Shown in pieces: positions 1-8,635 of a DNA stretch of 15,408 nucleotides (position 1 is the stretch's first letter; the number at the start of each line of letters is the position of its first letter). The position numbers and the translations under genes were made by a program. Under the pieces are notes generated by a model, which was given only the letters and a program-made list of their open reading frames with translations, searched no databases and had not been told where the DNA came from. The DNA is taken from the NCBI GenBank assembly GCA_022579005.1, contig MU401928.1, positions 1 to 15,408 on the forward strand, given 5' to 3'. The stretch comes from Poronia punctata. Its lineage: Eukaryota > Ascomycota > Sordariomycetes > Xylariales > Xylariaceae.

Positions 1-95
1 TACTTTACTTTACTTTACTTTACTTTACTTTACTTTACTTTACTTTACTTTACTTTACTTTACTTTACTTTACTTTACTTTACTTTACTTTACTT
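1..95. repeat. (TACTT)n microsatellite at window edge
   Basis: Nineteen uninterrupted copies of the pentamer TACTT run from the first base and end at about position 95, where the sequence changes to AGTTTCTCC. The array is cut by the window edge, so its true length is unknown. No coding function is visible. Confidence 0.98.
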
Positions 96-754
96 AGTTT
101 CTCCACGGTAGGTTAGGGGTACGCCTTTCCCCCCTGACAAGATTGGCGTGACCTAAGGTTAGGTAGTAGGCAGATTTAATGTATGTAGGTATGCATAAAT
201 CATACTGTTTGTTGCCAATTGAACAATCTGTTATCTCGGCAGGTGTTCTGGGAATAATACACTGCCTATGCCGCACCCTTTTTTTAAATACTTAGTCGTA
301 GTTCAGGACTCAGGACTGACTACCTGTACGCGCCTTTTTTGCCTAGGAGGAAGGGGGAAGATGTTCTTTTTTTGGTCTCTTGTCTTGTTGTCTTTATGGC
401 TTGTTTGTATACCTATAGGTAGGTATGTATAGGGAGAAAATACCTAGGGTAAGGTAAGTACCTAAGTAAGAAGTAGGTAGGTAGGGCAGGCGGGGTTAGG
501 TTAGGCAACTACTACACTCTTTCACTCTCTTACCTAGGTATTTGGTATCATAGTAGGTAGGGATACAATATTTTGAGCCTAAGATAATTTTGAACTAGGT
601 AACCTGGTTAGAAAGAAACGTCGCCTGGTTTACATATACTGTAAATAGCTATGTTTAACTAGAAGTAAACAAACCCCCCCCCCCCCCCCCCACCCCCTCA
701 GTAGTTGCTGTACATAGAACCCTTTTCCCCAAAAGGATCAAACATCACCCAAAT
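96..754. other. Gene-free low-complexity intergenic DNA
   Basis: I see no gene here. The stretch is rich in TAGGTA/TAGGTTAGG-type motifs (for example around 105-175, 410-510 and 530-600) and in T- and C-runs. A pure C18 tract spans 674-691. Short open frames on either strand have no recognisable protein features. Confidence 0.7.
674..691. repeat. C18 homopolymer tract
   Basis: Eighteen consecutive C residues, followed by A and then CCCCC. On the minus strand this is a long G-run. It lies 63 bases upstream of the tRNA gene. Its exact length is liable to sequencing error. Confidence 0.9.
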
Positions 755-826
755 GCTGTGGTAGTGTAGTGGTTATCATTCTAGCCTTCCAAGCTTGAGA
801 CCGGCGTTCGATTCGCCGTCACAGCA
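755..826 (+). tRNA. tRNA-Gly (anticodon UCC)
   Basis: This 72-base intronless tRNA folds as a cloverleaf. The acceptor stem GCTGTGG (755-761) pairs with TCACAGC (819-825), closing with one G-T pair, and A826 is the discriminator base. The anticodon loop CTTCCAA (786-792) presents TCC (788-790), which reads GGA glycine codons. The T arm is CGGCG-TTCGATT-CGCCG (802-818). The A box lies around 760-772 and the B box GTTCGATTC at 806-814, so RNA polymerase III should transcribe it. The anticodon stem CTAGC/GCTTG has one T-T mismatch at the second pair. CCA is not encoded, as usual for nuclear tRNAs. Confidence 0.96.
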
Positions 827-835
827 GCACAAATC

Positions 836-841
836 TTTTTT
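836..841 (+). terminator. Pol III T6 terminator of tRNA-Gly
   Basis: A run of six T residues begins ten bases after the tRNA discriminator base, which is the usual position and form of an RNA polymerase III stop signal. Confidence 0.85.
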
Positions 842-1884
842 CCCCCCTTCTTCTCTTCTTTTTCTTTTTTTGCTCCTGCTCTCCTTTAACTCACAATAAT
901 TAGGTAAATTGCCTCCCCTTCACTATTTTTTTGTAAATAAATTGACGTCAGCAGAACAGAGACCCGGAACTGTCGGGAAAATGCGGCATTTCTCAGAACT
1001 AGGAAGAAGGGGGAAAGGAACGGATGCGCACGAGTCATGAAGATAGGTTGACAGACAGGTTTGTATGCAATTTGCCACTGTTTAAGATGAGTTCAATGTT
1101 TGTGAGGGGGGGGGGGTGGGGGGGGGGTTGTTTGTCAGTTTGTTGATGTTGCCATAGCCACACGGGCAAACGGGGTTCTGTCTGTCCCTTCCCCTTTTTT
1201 GTAGCCGTAGGCTTTTGCTTGAAGATAGGTTAGGTTATATACCTGGTAGCTGCGGCTACGACATTCAATAGACTGTGTTGTCTCGTGGTAATGTTTGTCT
1301 GTTAAGATAGTCTACGGGCATTTGCTATTAAGAGAATGATCTCTTGTTCTTCTGTTCCCCTTAACAGATTTACAGATTTGCACAGGTGAAATATAATAGT
1401 AGATGAGAAGTGTTTATTCTCGTCTTCTTGTGTGGGTTTACCATATATTGTCGATATGTCTAGTAGTTTGCAGACTGGGAGCTGTGCATTTTTGTGACTT
1501 GGTCGTGCTAAACATAACATTTATGTGCTGTATCATTTGCTTGCAGGAACAAGTGCCTAACCTAGACCACTGCATTGCCAGCTTTAACAAGCATGTGCTT
1601 TGTTGACCTCTTAATTAATAAGTTAGGGGCAGGCCAGAACCCAGGGGGGGGGAAGGAGATATCTACTTATCCACCGCTACTATTAGGTATGTTGGAGATA
1701 TAGAGTCGTTCTATCCTTGCCCTGGCAAAAGACCACGAACAGAACAGATCTATGCGTCTAATAGGAAAACCACCAAACCTAACCAGTTAAAAACGCCATG
1801 CATTAGTCTTTTTGCGCCTTTACGCCACATACGCCCCCTACTACTGCTGTGTAGAAAGTCATTTTCTAACTATTCAATCACTTC
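842..1884. other. Intergenic region between tRNA and sirtuin 3' end
   Basis: No supportable gene. The stretch holds a G-rich tract at 1106-1127, a few TAGGTTAGG motifs (around 1225-1235), and short open frames (for example 1302-1520 minus and 1403-1606 plus) without recognisable domains. The part next to 1884 should contain the 3' UTR and poly(A) site of the sirtuin gene. I could not place a convincing poly(A) signal. Confidence 0.6.
1106..1127 (+). repeat. G11-T-G10 tract
   Basis: Eleven G residues, one T, then ten G residues. A tract like this could form a G-quadruplex on the plus strand and is also prone to length errors. It sits in gene-free DNA between the tRNA and the sirtuin gene. Confidence 0.9.
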
Positions 1885-3773
1885 CTAACTGTCCGATTTC
1901 CGGACAGATCTAATCCTGTGTCCTCTTCCGTATCGTTGAGGTCCAAGTCGTTCTAAACCTTGGAATAGCTGTTCCTTCTTTCTCTCCGGTTGTGCCTGTG
2001 CCTGTGCCTGTGGTTGTGGTTGTGGTTGTGGTTGTGGTTGTGGTTGTGGTGGTATCGGGGGATCGATAGCCGTGAAGATGTGACGGCTCGGATACCCCTT
2101 TTCTAATTCAACTCGAACTCTTTGATTCGGCGGTACCATTGGGTGTTTGAGTTCCCAACCGGCACGACGACATAGCTCAGCCACAACAACATCACAATCG
2201 CCTAGGAGGTCAATGTCGAAATTGATATGTGTGACTGGCGTGCGCGAGATGTAGATCTGAGGAACATGCGGGGGCAAGAACGGCACTACTTCAGACACGG
2301 GGGCTACCTTGAGGGAGGTGCCAATGACGACGACGAGGTCTACCAAGTTACGGTCGTGCTTGACTAACCGCTTGGAGAACTCGTCAGGAAGAGGCTCGCC
2401 GAAAAAGGTGATGTCGGGTTTCATGACACCAGCTTGTGGCATGTCGTAAGCGCCGTCGTCATCGTCGTCGTCATCGAAATTGTTCAAGTTGTTGCGACGA
2501 GACCTCTTGGAAGAAGCGCTGTTGGCCGATCTCTTGCGCTTAAGAGGCCCTGTGCCTCTAGCTTTGTTGGGCGTCGAAAGGCATTTGTTGCACCGGGGAA
2601 TCTTGCCGGCTCTGATATCGTCGAAAATAGTCTCTCCGCGAACCTTGTGGCCACATTTTTGACAGCTGGCAGTGGCAAAGGAGCCGTGACACTGCACCAG
2701 CTTGTCTGGATGGATCCCCGCATTCGCCTCGATGTTGTCTATGTTTTGGGAGTAGTTGGTAAGTAGTTTACCCTGATCTTGTAGCATGGCGATAAATGCG
2801 TGGGTAGGCGAAAACTTGTCAGTGGCTGGGATAATGTCCTTGGCCACTGTGTAGAAGATTGTGGGATCCTCCCGGAAGACGTCGATATTGAAGACTTCCT
2901 GCGGGTCATTGATGCCTAACCCCAACTTCTCCAGTTGGGAGTAGAGCCCGGTCTCCTTGGAGCGAAAGTCGGGAATACCCAAAGAGGTGGAGATACCCGC
3001 ACCGGTCAAGACCACGATGTTGCGCGACTTTTGTAGTAAGTATACCGCGTCGTCGACTGAGTTGTAAGTCATTATTTTGGCCCTCTTGTTCAGTTCCCGG
3101 GTCATGGCTAGGGTGAGCAGGCCTGTGTAAGCCTCGTCCGGTCGACCTTGTAGGAAATCAGGGGGTCGGATGCCAAAGGCAGTGAGCAACTTCTTGACAG
3201 TCATGGCGCCAGAATCTACGTGCAAATGACAGAATGCATTAGGTCCGATTGCACGTAGTTGATGGCGGAGGGCAACCGCCTGCTCTGTTGTGCAGGCATC
3301 GACTGTATAAATGTTAGCTGAGCACTTATTACTGTCTCCATTGTATATGAGATTTGTGCTGGGCAGGGAATGAGAGACTACTGTTAAGTATCATCTTCAA
3401 CTGGCATAAAACCAGTGACAAAGAAGGTGTGTGGCCAGTATGTTTATGTGTTAAGAATGCGGGAAAAAGATTCATCTTTTGTACCTTCAGGAGGGAATGT
3501 GTCGTGCGTGAGGTCATCAATGATATCCTCAAAGATCGACTCAGTCTCCCAACAATCCGTTGAGTCGTTAACATGTTCCTGGAGCTCCGAAACATCTCCG
3601 CCCATAGGTTGGGGAAGTGGGAGGTGTCCGACTTGCTGATCGTCAACCACCGGGGTTACATGGACGCCAGAAGCAACTGTCACGTCGGCTGTGGCTTGTT
3701 CTGGCCGTGCTCTTTTGGTATAAGCTCTCTTGACGCGACCTCCTTCAGTTGACTTTGTTCCTTTCCCTGCCAT
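1885..3773 (-). CDS. SIR2: Sir2/Hst1-class NAD-dependent protein deacetylase (sirtuin)
   Basis: The predicted protein is about 593 aa from two exons (3773-3485 and about 3377-1885). Sirtuins remove acetyl groups from histone lysines using NAD+, and this nuclear class silences chromatin. Visible hallmarks are the Rossmann motif [15 protein letters not shown] (about residues 222-236), QNID (307-310), catalytic His in CHGSFA (327), four zinc cysteines in two CxxC pairs (335, 338, 359, 362), and [11 protein letters not shown] (449-459). The wording around [13 protein letters not shown] matches yeast Sir2/Hst1 rather than Hst2 or Hst3/4. The ATG at 3773 sits in a good context (CACAATGGC). Exon 1 gives a Lys/Arg-rich then acidic N-terminus. 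A KRKR/SKRSRR segment and a D7 run (about 374-404) interrupt the catalytic domain after the zinc module. The C-terminus carries a PQ/AQ repeat. The start of exon 2 is less certain than the rest. The symbol denotes the family, not proven orthology. Confidence 0.94.
1991..2052 (-). repeat. Hexanucleotide repeat coding PQ/AQ tail of sirtuin
   Basis: On the plus strand the units are three TGTGCC copies followed by about seven TGTGGT copies. On the coding (minus) strand they read as alternating Pro-Gln then Ala-Gln dipeptides near the sirtuin C-terminus (about residues 540-559). In-frame hexamer repeats of this kind are likely to vary in number between strains. Confidence 0.9.
3378..3484 (-). other. 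Probable intron of the sirtuin gene
   Basis: On the minus strand exon 1 ends GAAG before GTACAA (donor at 3484). Exon 2 must be entered in phase 1, because the open frame holding conserved-looking residues ([19 protein letters not shown]) runs upstream of the first in-frame ATG until a TGA at about 3389. Three AG acceptors keep the frame: TAG ending at 3378, CAG ending at 3381, and CAG ending at 3318. The first two add about 20 residues compared with the third. The branch site is unclear in all cases, so the acceptor is unresolved. Confidence 0.5.
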
Positions 3774-4319
3774 TGTGAGGAAATGGATCAAGGAATGGAT
3801 GAGATCGGGGATTGATACGAGATGGCTGAACTAGGTAGGGGTCTCTGGTTTATCTATTTGCCAGCCGGAGGTTAGGAGATAACCGGGTATAACAAGAACT
3901 GCGCTAACTCTTGACACCCACAAGAGCAAGAAAGTGATGGGTTTAATTTTATGACGTCGCAACAACTAACCTAGTAATCTTCGGCAACGGGGATTATGGT
4001 TGTGGTTGTGGTGTTGGTATAAGTCTAGAGACACTCCTGATTTATGGGTGAAAAATGGAGGAGTTGTCTTAATGGTTCTCTGGGTGGGAAAAGACAATGA
4101 GGATAGAAAAGAGTTAGCAATGGGGAAAGGTAGGTAGAATCAAAAGTACAATGGCTCAGTTAAAAAGAGTACAGAGCAACGAGTCAAGCACGGTCGCAGG
4201 TACCTTCTGTACTGGTGTACGTTGATAGAATTGGAAAAAGCTTTCTGCGTGGGTTGGATTTGGATAAGTAATATATAAATAATAAGAGAGTGGCAAGTTT
4301 GAAGTTTGAAGTGGGAAAT

Positions 4320-4340
4320 GGGAGGTGGGAGGTGGGAGGT
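4320..4340. repeat. (GGGAGGT)3 minisatellite
   Basis: Three perfect tandem copies of the heptamer GGGAGGT, continuing into GGGA, preceded by a GTTTGAA duplication at about 4297-4311. The position is about 550 bases upstream of the sirtuin start codon. Function unknown. Confidence 0.85.
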
Positions 4341-5751
4341 GGGAAGAATCGGGTTATGTGCAACTACTAATAATAAAGTTGGCCTGGACATGCGATTGTT
4401 GTTGTTGACCATTGATTGACGTTTGTTTCTCTCCCTTTTCCTTTTCGTTTGTGTTGTAAGCTCCTCTTGTTTTTATTCATCCAAGTTTCCATGTGATGAG
4501 ACTCGGAATAAGATCATTATAGGAAATGACAACTGGGAGCAAAAACAGTCGAGGAGTTTCAAGTTGGTAATTGATTGTGTTGGGAGTTGCTGGCAACAGT
4601 GGACTTGGCAAACTAACCTAGGTAACTGCAGGTGTCAAACTAAAAATATGAGAAAAAGGAAAAATGATTGTTACATTAGGCAAATATAAGGATAGCAATG
4701 GGAAGCAAAGTAGAAATTGTCAACTCCATCTACCGCCCGCTTACGATATGTACGTAGGCAAGCGCAAGCCGGGTGTTTTGGCCATCTAGAGGGACTGAAT
4801 GAGGGTTGATGAATAGAAGAAAGAAACATCAGTTTCAATATCTACTCGAAAATGCGCCGTGTTGTCGATTCGAAGACACGAATTGTTGATTGGGCTAGAC
4901 TAGCCATCAAATTATCTACCTACCCTGCATATTTTGTACCTGTCTTATTCGTGTCAGGTTCTCACTTTTATTTCCATCGAGATAGGTAGGTACGGTACAT
5001 TACCCCAGTACCTGCCTAATGACTCTATTACTAGTCCACCTAGTGTCATTTCCTTGTTGCATATAATATTTTGACTACCAGGCCACAACCTTGTTGACAT
5101 TGACATCAACAATGTCTTGCCCACCTACCAGTATACATACCCGATGTAGGTACAGGTATAGGTAGATAGATATAGATGTATTTGTGTAATGTTAAAAGGG
5201 TACAATACGTTCATCTACAATGTATACCTGTACATTGCTATATTCATCATTATTGACATGGACGGTTGCGACTGCCTGCGTTGCGTGGTCGTGGCTTTCC
5301 ATACGCCCTATGGTAGTCTGTTTATCTATTTTCCCGTGGTTAAAGGCATCTCGCCTCATCCTACACTTGATACATCAAATGATAATCTATCTACTGCCCA
5401 ACCTGAGGCTAGTTTGCTGTAAGTCAATATAATAATGAATAAATCTCGAGCTCATCTCATCAAGAAATGAGCCTAGGCTTGGTATACAAATTCAGACTAA
5501 CCTATGTGGGTTAGCTAGACATGGTTACTGAACTGCACAAAATGCTCAAGCTCGGGAGACAATCAACGTTCTTGTTTTTATTTTTCTTCCAAGTTGTTGT
5601 GCTGTTTGTAATTTTGTTTGTTTATTCCAGCCATATGCGATGGTTAGTTGGTCTCATGAGATGTGTTATGATACTATAGTCTACCTGCATGTCTGACAAC
5701 GTAGGTATCTGCCTATCTCCGGGATTCTGACTAATGACATCAAGTGTACGA

Positions 5752-5763
5752 GTAGGTACCTAC
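5752..5763. repeat. 12-bp perfect palindrome GTAGGTACCTAC
   Basis: Self-complementary 12-mer made of two facing GTAGGT half-sites, the motif that is scattered through this window's noncoding DNA. It lies about 580 bases upstream of the C6 factor start codon. A dimeric protein could bind it, but it could also be a chance junction of a common repeat. Confidence 0.8.
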
Positions 5764-6003
5764 CTCCATCCCTATTAGACGTCCTAATGTAGTCCCTGTA
5801 CATAGATATTTAGGGAGTGACTACCGTCTGTAGTTTATCACGTACTTGCCTGAACGCGCGAGCCTGCCATTTACGCGTTGGAGTATGTAGGTAGGTTAGG
5901 TAGGTGAAACACGTGATAAATTCTTCAAATCAATTGGCCCCGTTTACCTCGTATTCATGGAAAGTAGGTAATTATACCAAAATATACTTCATCCTTTATG
6001 GAT

Positions 6004-6066
6004 TATATATATGATGCTGCCTCATTCTATAAAGCATGCGCGACGAATGCTGCCCCTTATATAGTA
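6004..6066 (+). promoter_or_regulatory. Candidate TATA elements of the C6 factor
   Basis: Three TATA-like sequences precede the C6 factor: TATATATAT at 6004-6012, TATAAA at 6028-6033, and TTATATAGT at about 6058-6066. They lie roughly 280 to 340 bases before the ATG at 6345, leaving room for a 5' UTR. No transcript evidence is available, so which of these functions, if any, is inference. Confidence 0.3.
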
Positions 6067-6344
6067 CATACACCCATAAGCTGAATGAGCGGAGGAGGAT
6101 ATGGCGGAGCTCCGCCCTTCGAGTTCTCAGACGAATCCTCCTTTTATTATTCAACCACAATACCGTGCTTTGTCATGCGGGATCCCGCCAATTCGCCCAA
6201 TCCATGGCTCGTTGAATTGTGACAGATATCGATGCTTGGTGACGAACAATAACCATAATACTTCTCAATGTAACGAATACTTGCGTTTTCATCTGTAAAC
6301 ATTGGAATCGGTTCATTATCTATATTCTCTCATTACAAATACCT

Positions 6345-8043
6345 ATGTCACCGCCGCCGTCTCTCTCTGCTATTGAACGCGGCAACCCGCCACCTAGGCG
6401 GAAATCCGTGAGTTTGTCCCCAGTCTCCGTAGCTTTTACACCTAACCTACATCTCTGATCCGACATTGTATTATGATGATTTTACTGATAAACTTTCTCA
6501 ACCTAGTGTGCCGCATGTATCAAAGCCAAGCGACGCTGTGACCTCCGCCAGCCGGCATGCTTGCGTTGCTCACAGAGGAAACTCAGCTGCTGTTATCCCT
6601 CGCAGCCAGGGGCTAAGAGGAGCAATGAGGTAGAGGTAGCGGTAGCTAACACGCCGAGTCTGCCGGCCAAGGGGTTTTCACCCTCGGAGATGCCTCCTAC
6701 CCCCTGGGAGACGGATTTCGACTTCAGTAGCTTGGACACGAGCGTGAGTCCGTCATACCAGCATACTTGCTCGACTTTCCCGACCTTGTCGTTCAATGAG
6801 CCGGTTTTCCCCGAGTTAAGCTTCCTCGATGAGATGAATCTCCATCATGACTCGATGAGCATCACGCCGCCGGTCCCGGCCTTGTCGACGGCATTTGAGG
6901 ACCCCATGCCCGTGGCTATTCGATCTTCTAAATTTTCTGCCGTGCCGAGGATCCAGCTTCTACAGGTAGTCTCGGAATTGGTCGCCAGACGGTTGCAATA
7001 TACCATCAATATGTTTAGACAGGCCCCGGAGAAGATGGCTCTTACAGGTGGAACGGCCTGGAGTCATCCGGCATTATATAAGGACTCTATGCCCTCATGT
7101 TTAGAAGGTGATTCGTTTTTTCTTTAACTCTCCCGCTCCATTGGACAAGATTATGAGCTAACGTATAACAAAACCAGACGCCTTATCATCATGCGCACTC
7201 TACCGTATAAAATCCCCCCTGAACGAAGCCGTAATCCAACGCATCATAGAAACGCGCTACCAGAAACTAATCTCACAATCCGTTCCTTCATCATCATCAG
7301 CCAATCTGCGTGATATGATGGCGCGCACACAAGCCCTCCTCTTATACCAAATCATGTTCTTCTTCGACGAATCGCACACAACGCGCGCAATAGTAGAAGA
7401 GACAAGATCAATATTACTAGACTCGGCATTATCCCTCGCGCAATTCATAAGTCACGAAGAAGCAGAAGCAGAAGCAGAAGAAGAAACAGACTACATCCCA
7501 CTATACCCCCTAACCGCCGCCCGTGCCTTATTCGCTGAATACACGCAGCGGGAATCTCTCCGTCGTACACTATTGATGGGCCTCATGTTCGCCCAACTGC
7601 AATGTATCCTACGGGCGGAATTCTCGACTGTTTTCTGCGAATATTTCGACCCTAACCCTAACCCCAATTCCAATTCCAATCCAAACCCCGATCCCGGCCC
7701 CGACCCCGATATAATGTCCCCCAACCCCGACGCTTCCACCGTGGCAGCCATCCGTCGAGTCTTACACGAGCCGCCGGCCGTCGAAAATTGCGACTCCCGC
7801 TTCTTACTCTGCGGTCGACTGACGCTGTCGGCGCATCTATGGGCCGCGCGCGAACCCCTCGAGTTCGCCGTCGCCTGGCGCGAAAAAGATCATCTGGTCG
7901 CCACGCCTATCAATGTCCTCCGTCTCGTGGACGAGTCGGCGAGTCCGGATGATCTCGATGAGATGGGTCGTGTCCTCATGACTACTATGATGGGCATGGA
8001 GGAGGCCGGGGCTTGGTTCGCTTCTAGGGGTGTCGTTATGTAG
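6345..8043 (+). CDS. Zn2Cys6 fungal transcription factor
   Basis: Three exons (6345-6407, 6507-7107, 7178-8043) join in frame to give 509 aa ending GVVM. Exon 1 supplies MSPPPSLSAIERGNPPPRRKS. Exon 2 opens at the first cysteine of a complete Zn2Cys6 finger, Cx2Cx6Cx6Cx2Cx6C, with Cys at residues 22, 25, 32, 39, 42 and 49 and a basic IKAKRRC segment, so it should bind DNA (usually CGG half-sites) in the nucleus. A Pro/Ser-rich linker follows. An SCALYRIKSPLNEAVIQRIIETRYQKL segment (about 226-252) and an AEYTQRESLRRTLLM segment (about 341-355) recall the regulatory region of C6 factors found in secondary-metabolism loci. Low-complexity inserts are EAEAEAEEE (about 316-324) and an NP/NS/DP repeat (about 379-400). 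Target genes are unknown, and no enzyme genes adjoin it here. The gene model is inferred from splice signals and frame. Confidence 0.92.
6408..6506 (+). other. Intron 1 of the C6 factor
   Basis: 99-base intron, donor GTGAGT and acceptor CAACCTAG, with a CTGAT branch-like site about 20 bases before the acceptor. It is phase 0 and joins AAATCC directly to the first TGT cysteine codon of the zinc finger. An intron just before the finger is common in fungal C6 genes. Confidence 0.9.
7108..7177 (+). other. Intron 2 of the C6 factor
   Basis: 70-base intron, donor GTGATT and acceptor AAACCAG, with a GCTAAC branch site about 17 bases before the acceptor. It is phase 1 and joins LEG..D to ALSSCALY. 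Without it the frame stops at TAA 7125-7127. Confidence 0.9.
7650..7712 (+). repeat. Telomere-like / Asn-Pro, Asp-Pro coding repeat
   Basis: Within exon 3 of the C6 factor the sequence CCCTAACCCTAACCCC (7650-7665) passes into AATTCC and CCGACCCC-type hexamers. All are in frame and encode NP, NS and DP dipeptides. The first 16 bases match the vertebrate and fungal telomere unit CCCTAA. Confidence 0.85.
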
Positions 8044-8635
8044 GTAGGAACTCTATACTTACCTAATTTCTCTTTTGATCCATCGGCGTTGAATACCTTG
8101 GGTTATCTTTTGTTTCGTTGCCACCTCTCTGCAATCTAGGCCCAGGGGAACAGGTACTATAATAAGAAATATATTTTCCACGTTTAGTCTTGTATCTCTC
8201 TCATCCGGCCCTCTTGATCACAGGACTTGTGATCGATCCTTTCTAATCCCGTTGAAAATGAGTAACTAATATTCAAGTTCACCTGCTATAATCATGGAAA
8301 ACCACCAATTTTCATCATGCGTATTCTTCGTATTATTTTCATCCCCTTTTGAGCGTTGTTCGCTCTTTGTACTAGCTTTACCTAGCTATTTTGGTTGCCT
8401 CATCTAGAGGCATAATATTTTGGACATACCATAGGCCGACAGAGTTTCACTATATAGGTAAAAGTCGTGGGCCGAAAAAACCATGATAGAGAAAATCCTC
8501 AATATGAGATATATGAAAAGAGCTATATCCAAGAAAACGAAAGGGTATCATCCAAGACATGGCTGGCTTATATTCATTCGCGGTAAAATGTTTTGCTTCG
8601 TGCTTTCAACCGTAGCTCATTATAGACAAGGGAGT
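8044..8635. other. Convergent intergenic region
   Basis: The C6 factor (plus) and the 1194-aa gene (minus) end 592 bases apart, so both 3' UTRs lie here. A TAGGTAGG motif begins at the stop codon of the C6 factor itself. No terminator or poly(A) signal could be placed with confidence. The plus-strand open frame starting at 8483 runs into the antisense of the next gene and looks accidental. Confidence 0.65.

Larger units (their letters stand above)
3774..6344. other. Divergent intergenic region, sirtuin / C6 factor
   Basis: About 2.6 kb separates two divergently transcribed genes, so both promoters and 5' UTRs must lie here. I see no convincing gene. The open frame at 4423-4689 has no ATG at its start, and those at 5189-5422 and 6101-6298 lack recognisable features. 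The region contains a GGTTGT repeat (about 3998-4012), a GGGAGGT triplication (4320-4340), many TAGGTA/TACCTA motifs (about 4915-5175 and 5695-5910), the palindrome at 5752-5763, and TATA-like sequences near 6004-6066. Confidence 0.65.

Noticed and set aside
1302..1606. Two overlapping short open frames on opposite strands (72 and 67 codons)
   Set aside because: They overlap each other, have no domains, and lie where the sirtuin 3' flank is expected.
2434..2766. 110-codon plus-strand open frame across the sirtuin
   Set aside because: Shadow frame opposite the conserved catalytic domain.
4423..4689. Open frame for an 88-residue protein with a signal-peptide-like start
   Set aside because: It begins with TTG, not ATG, and no in-frame ATG or splice pattern gives a sensible start. 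The hydrophobic start comes from a T-rich tract.
5189..5422. 77-codon open frame with a hydrophobic segment
   Set aside because: A chance ORF is more likely: it lies in a TAGGTA-rich intergenic region and has no homology I recognise.
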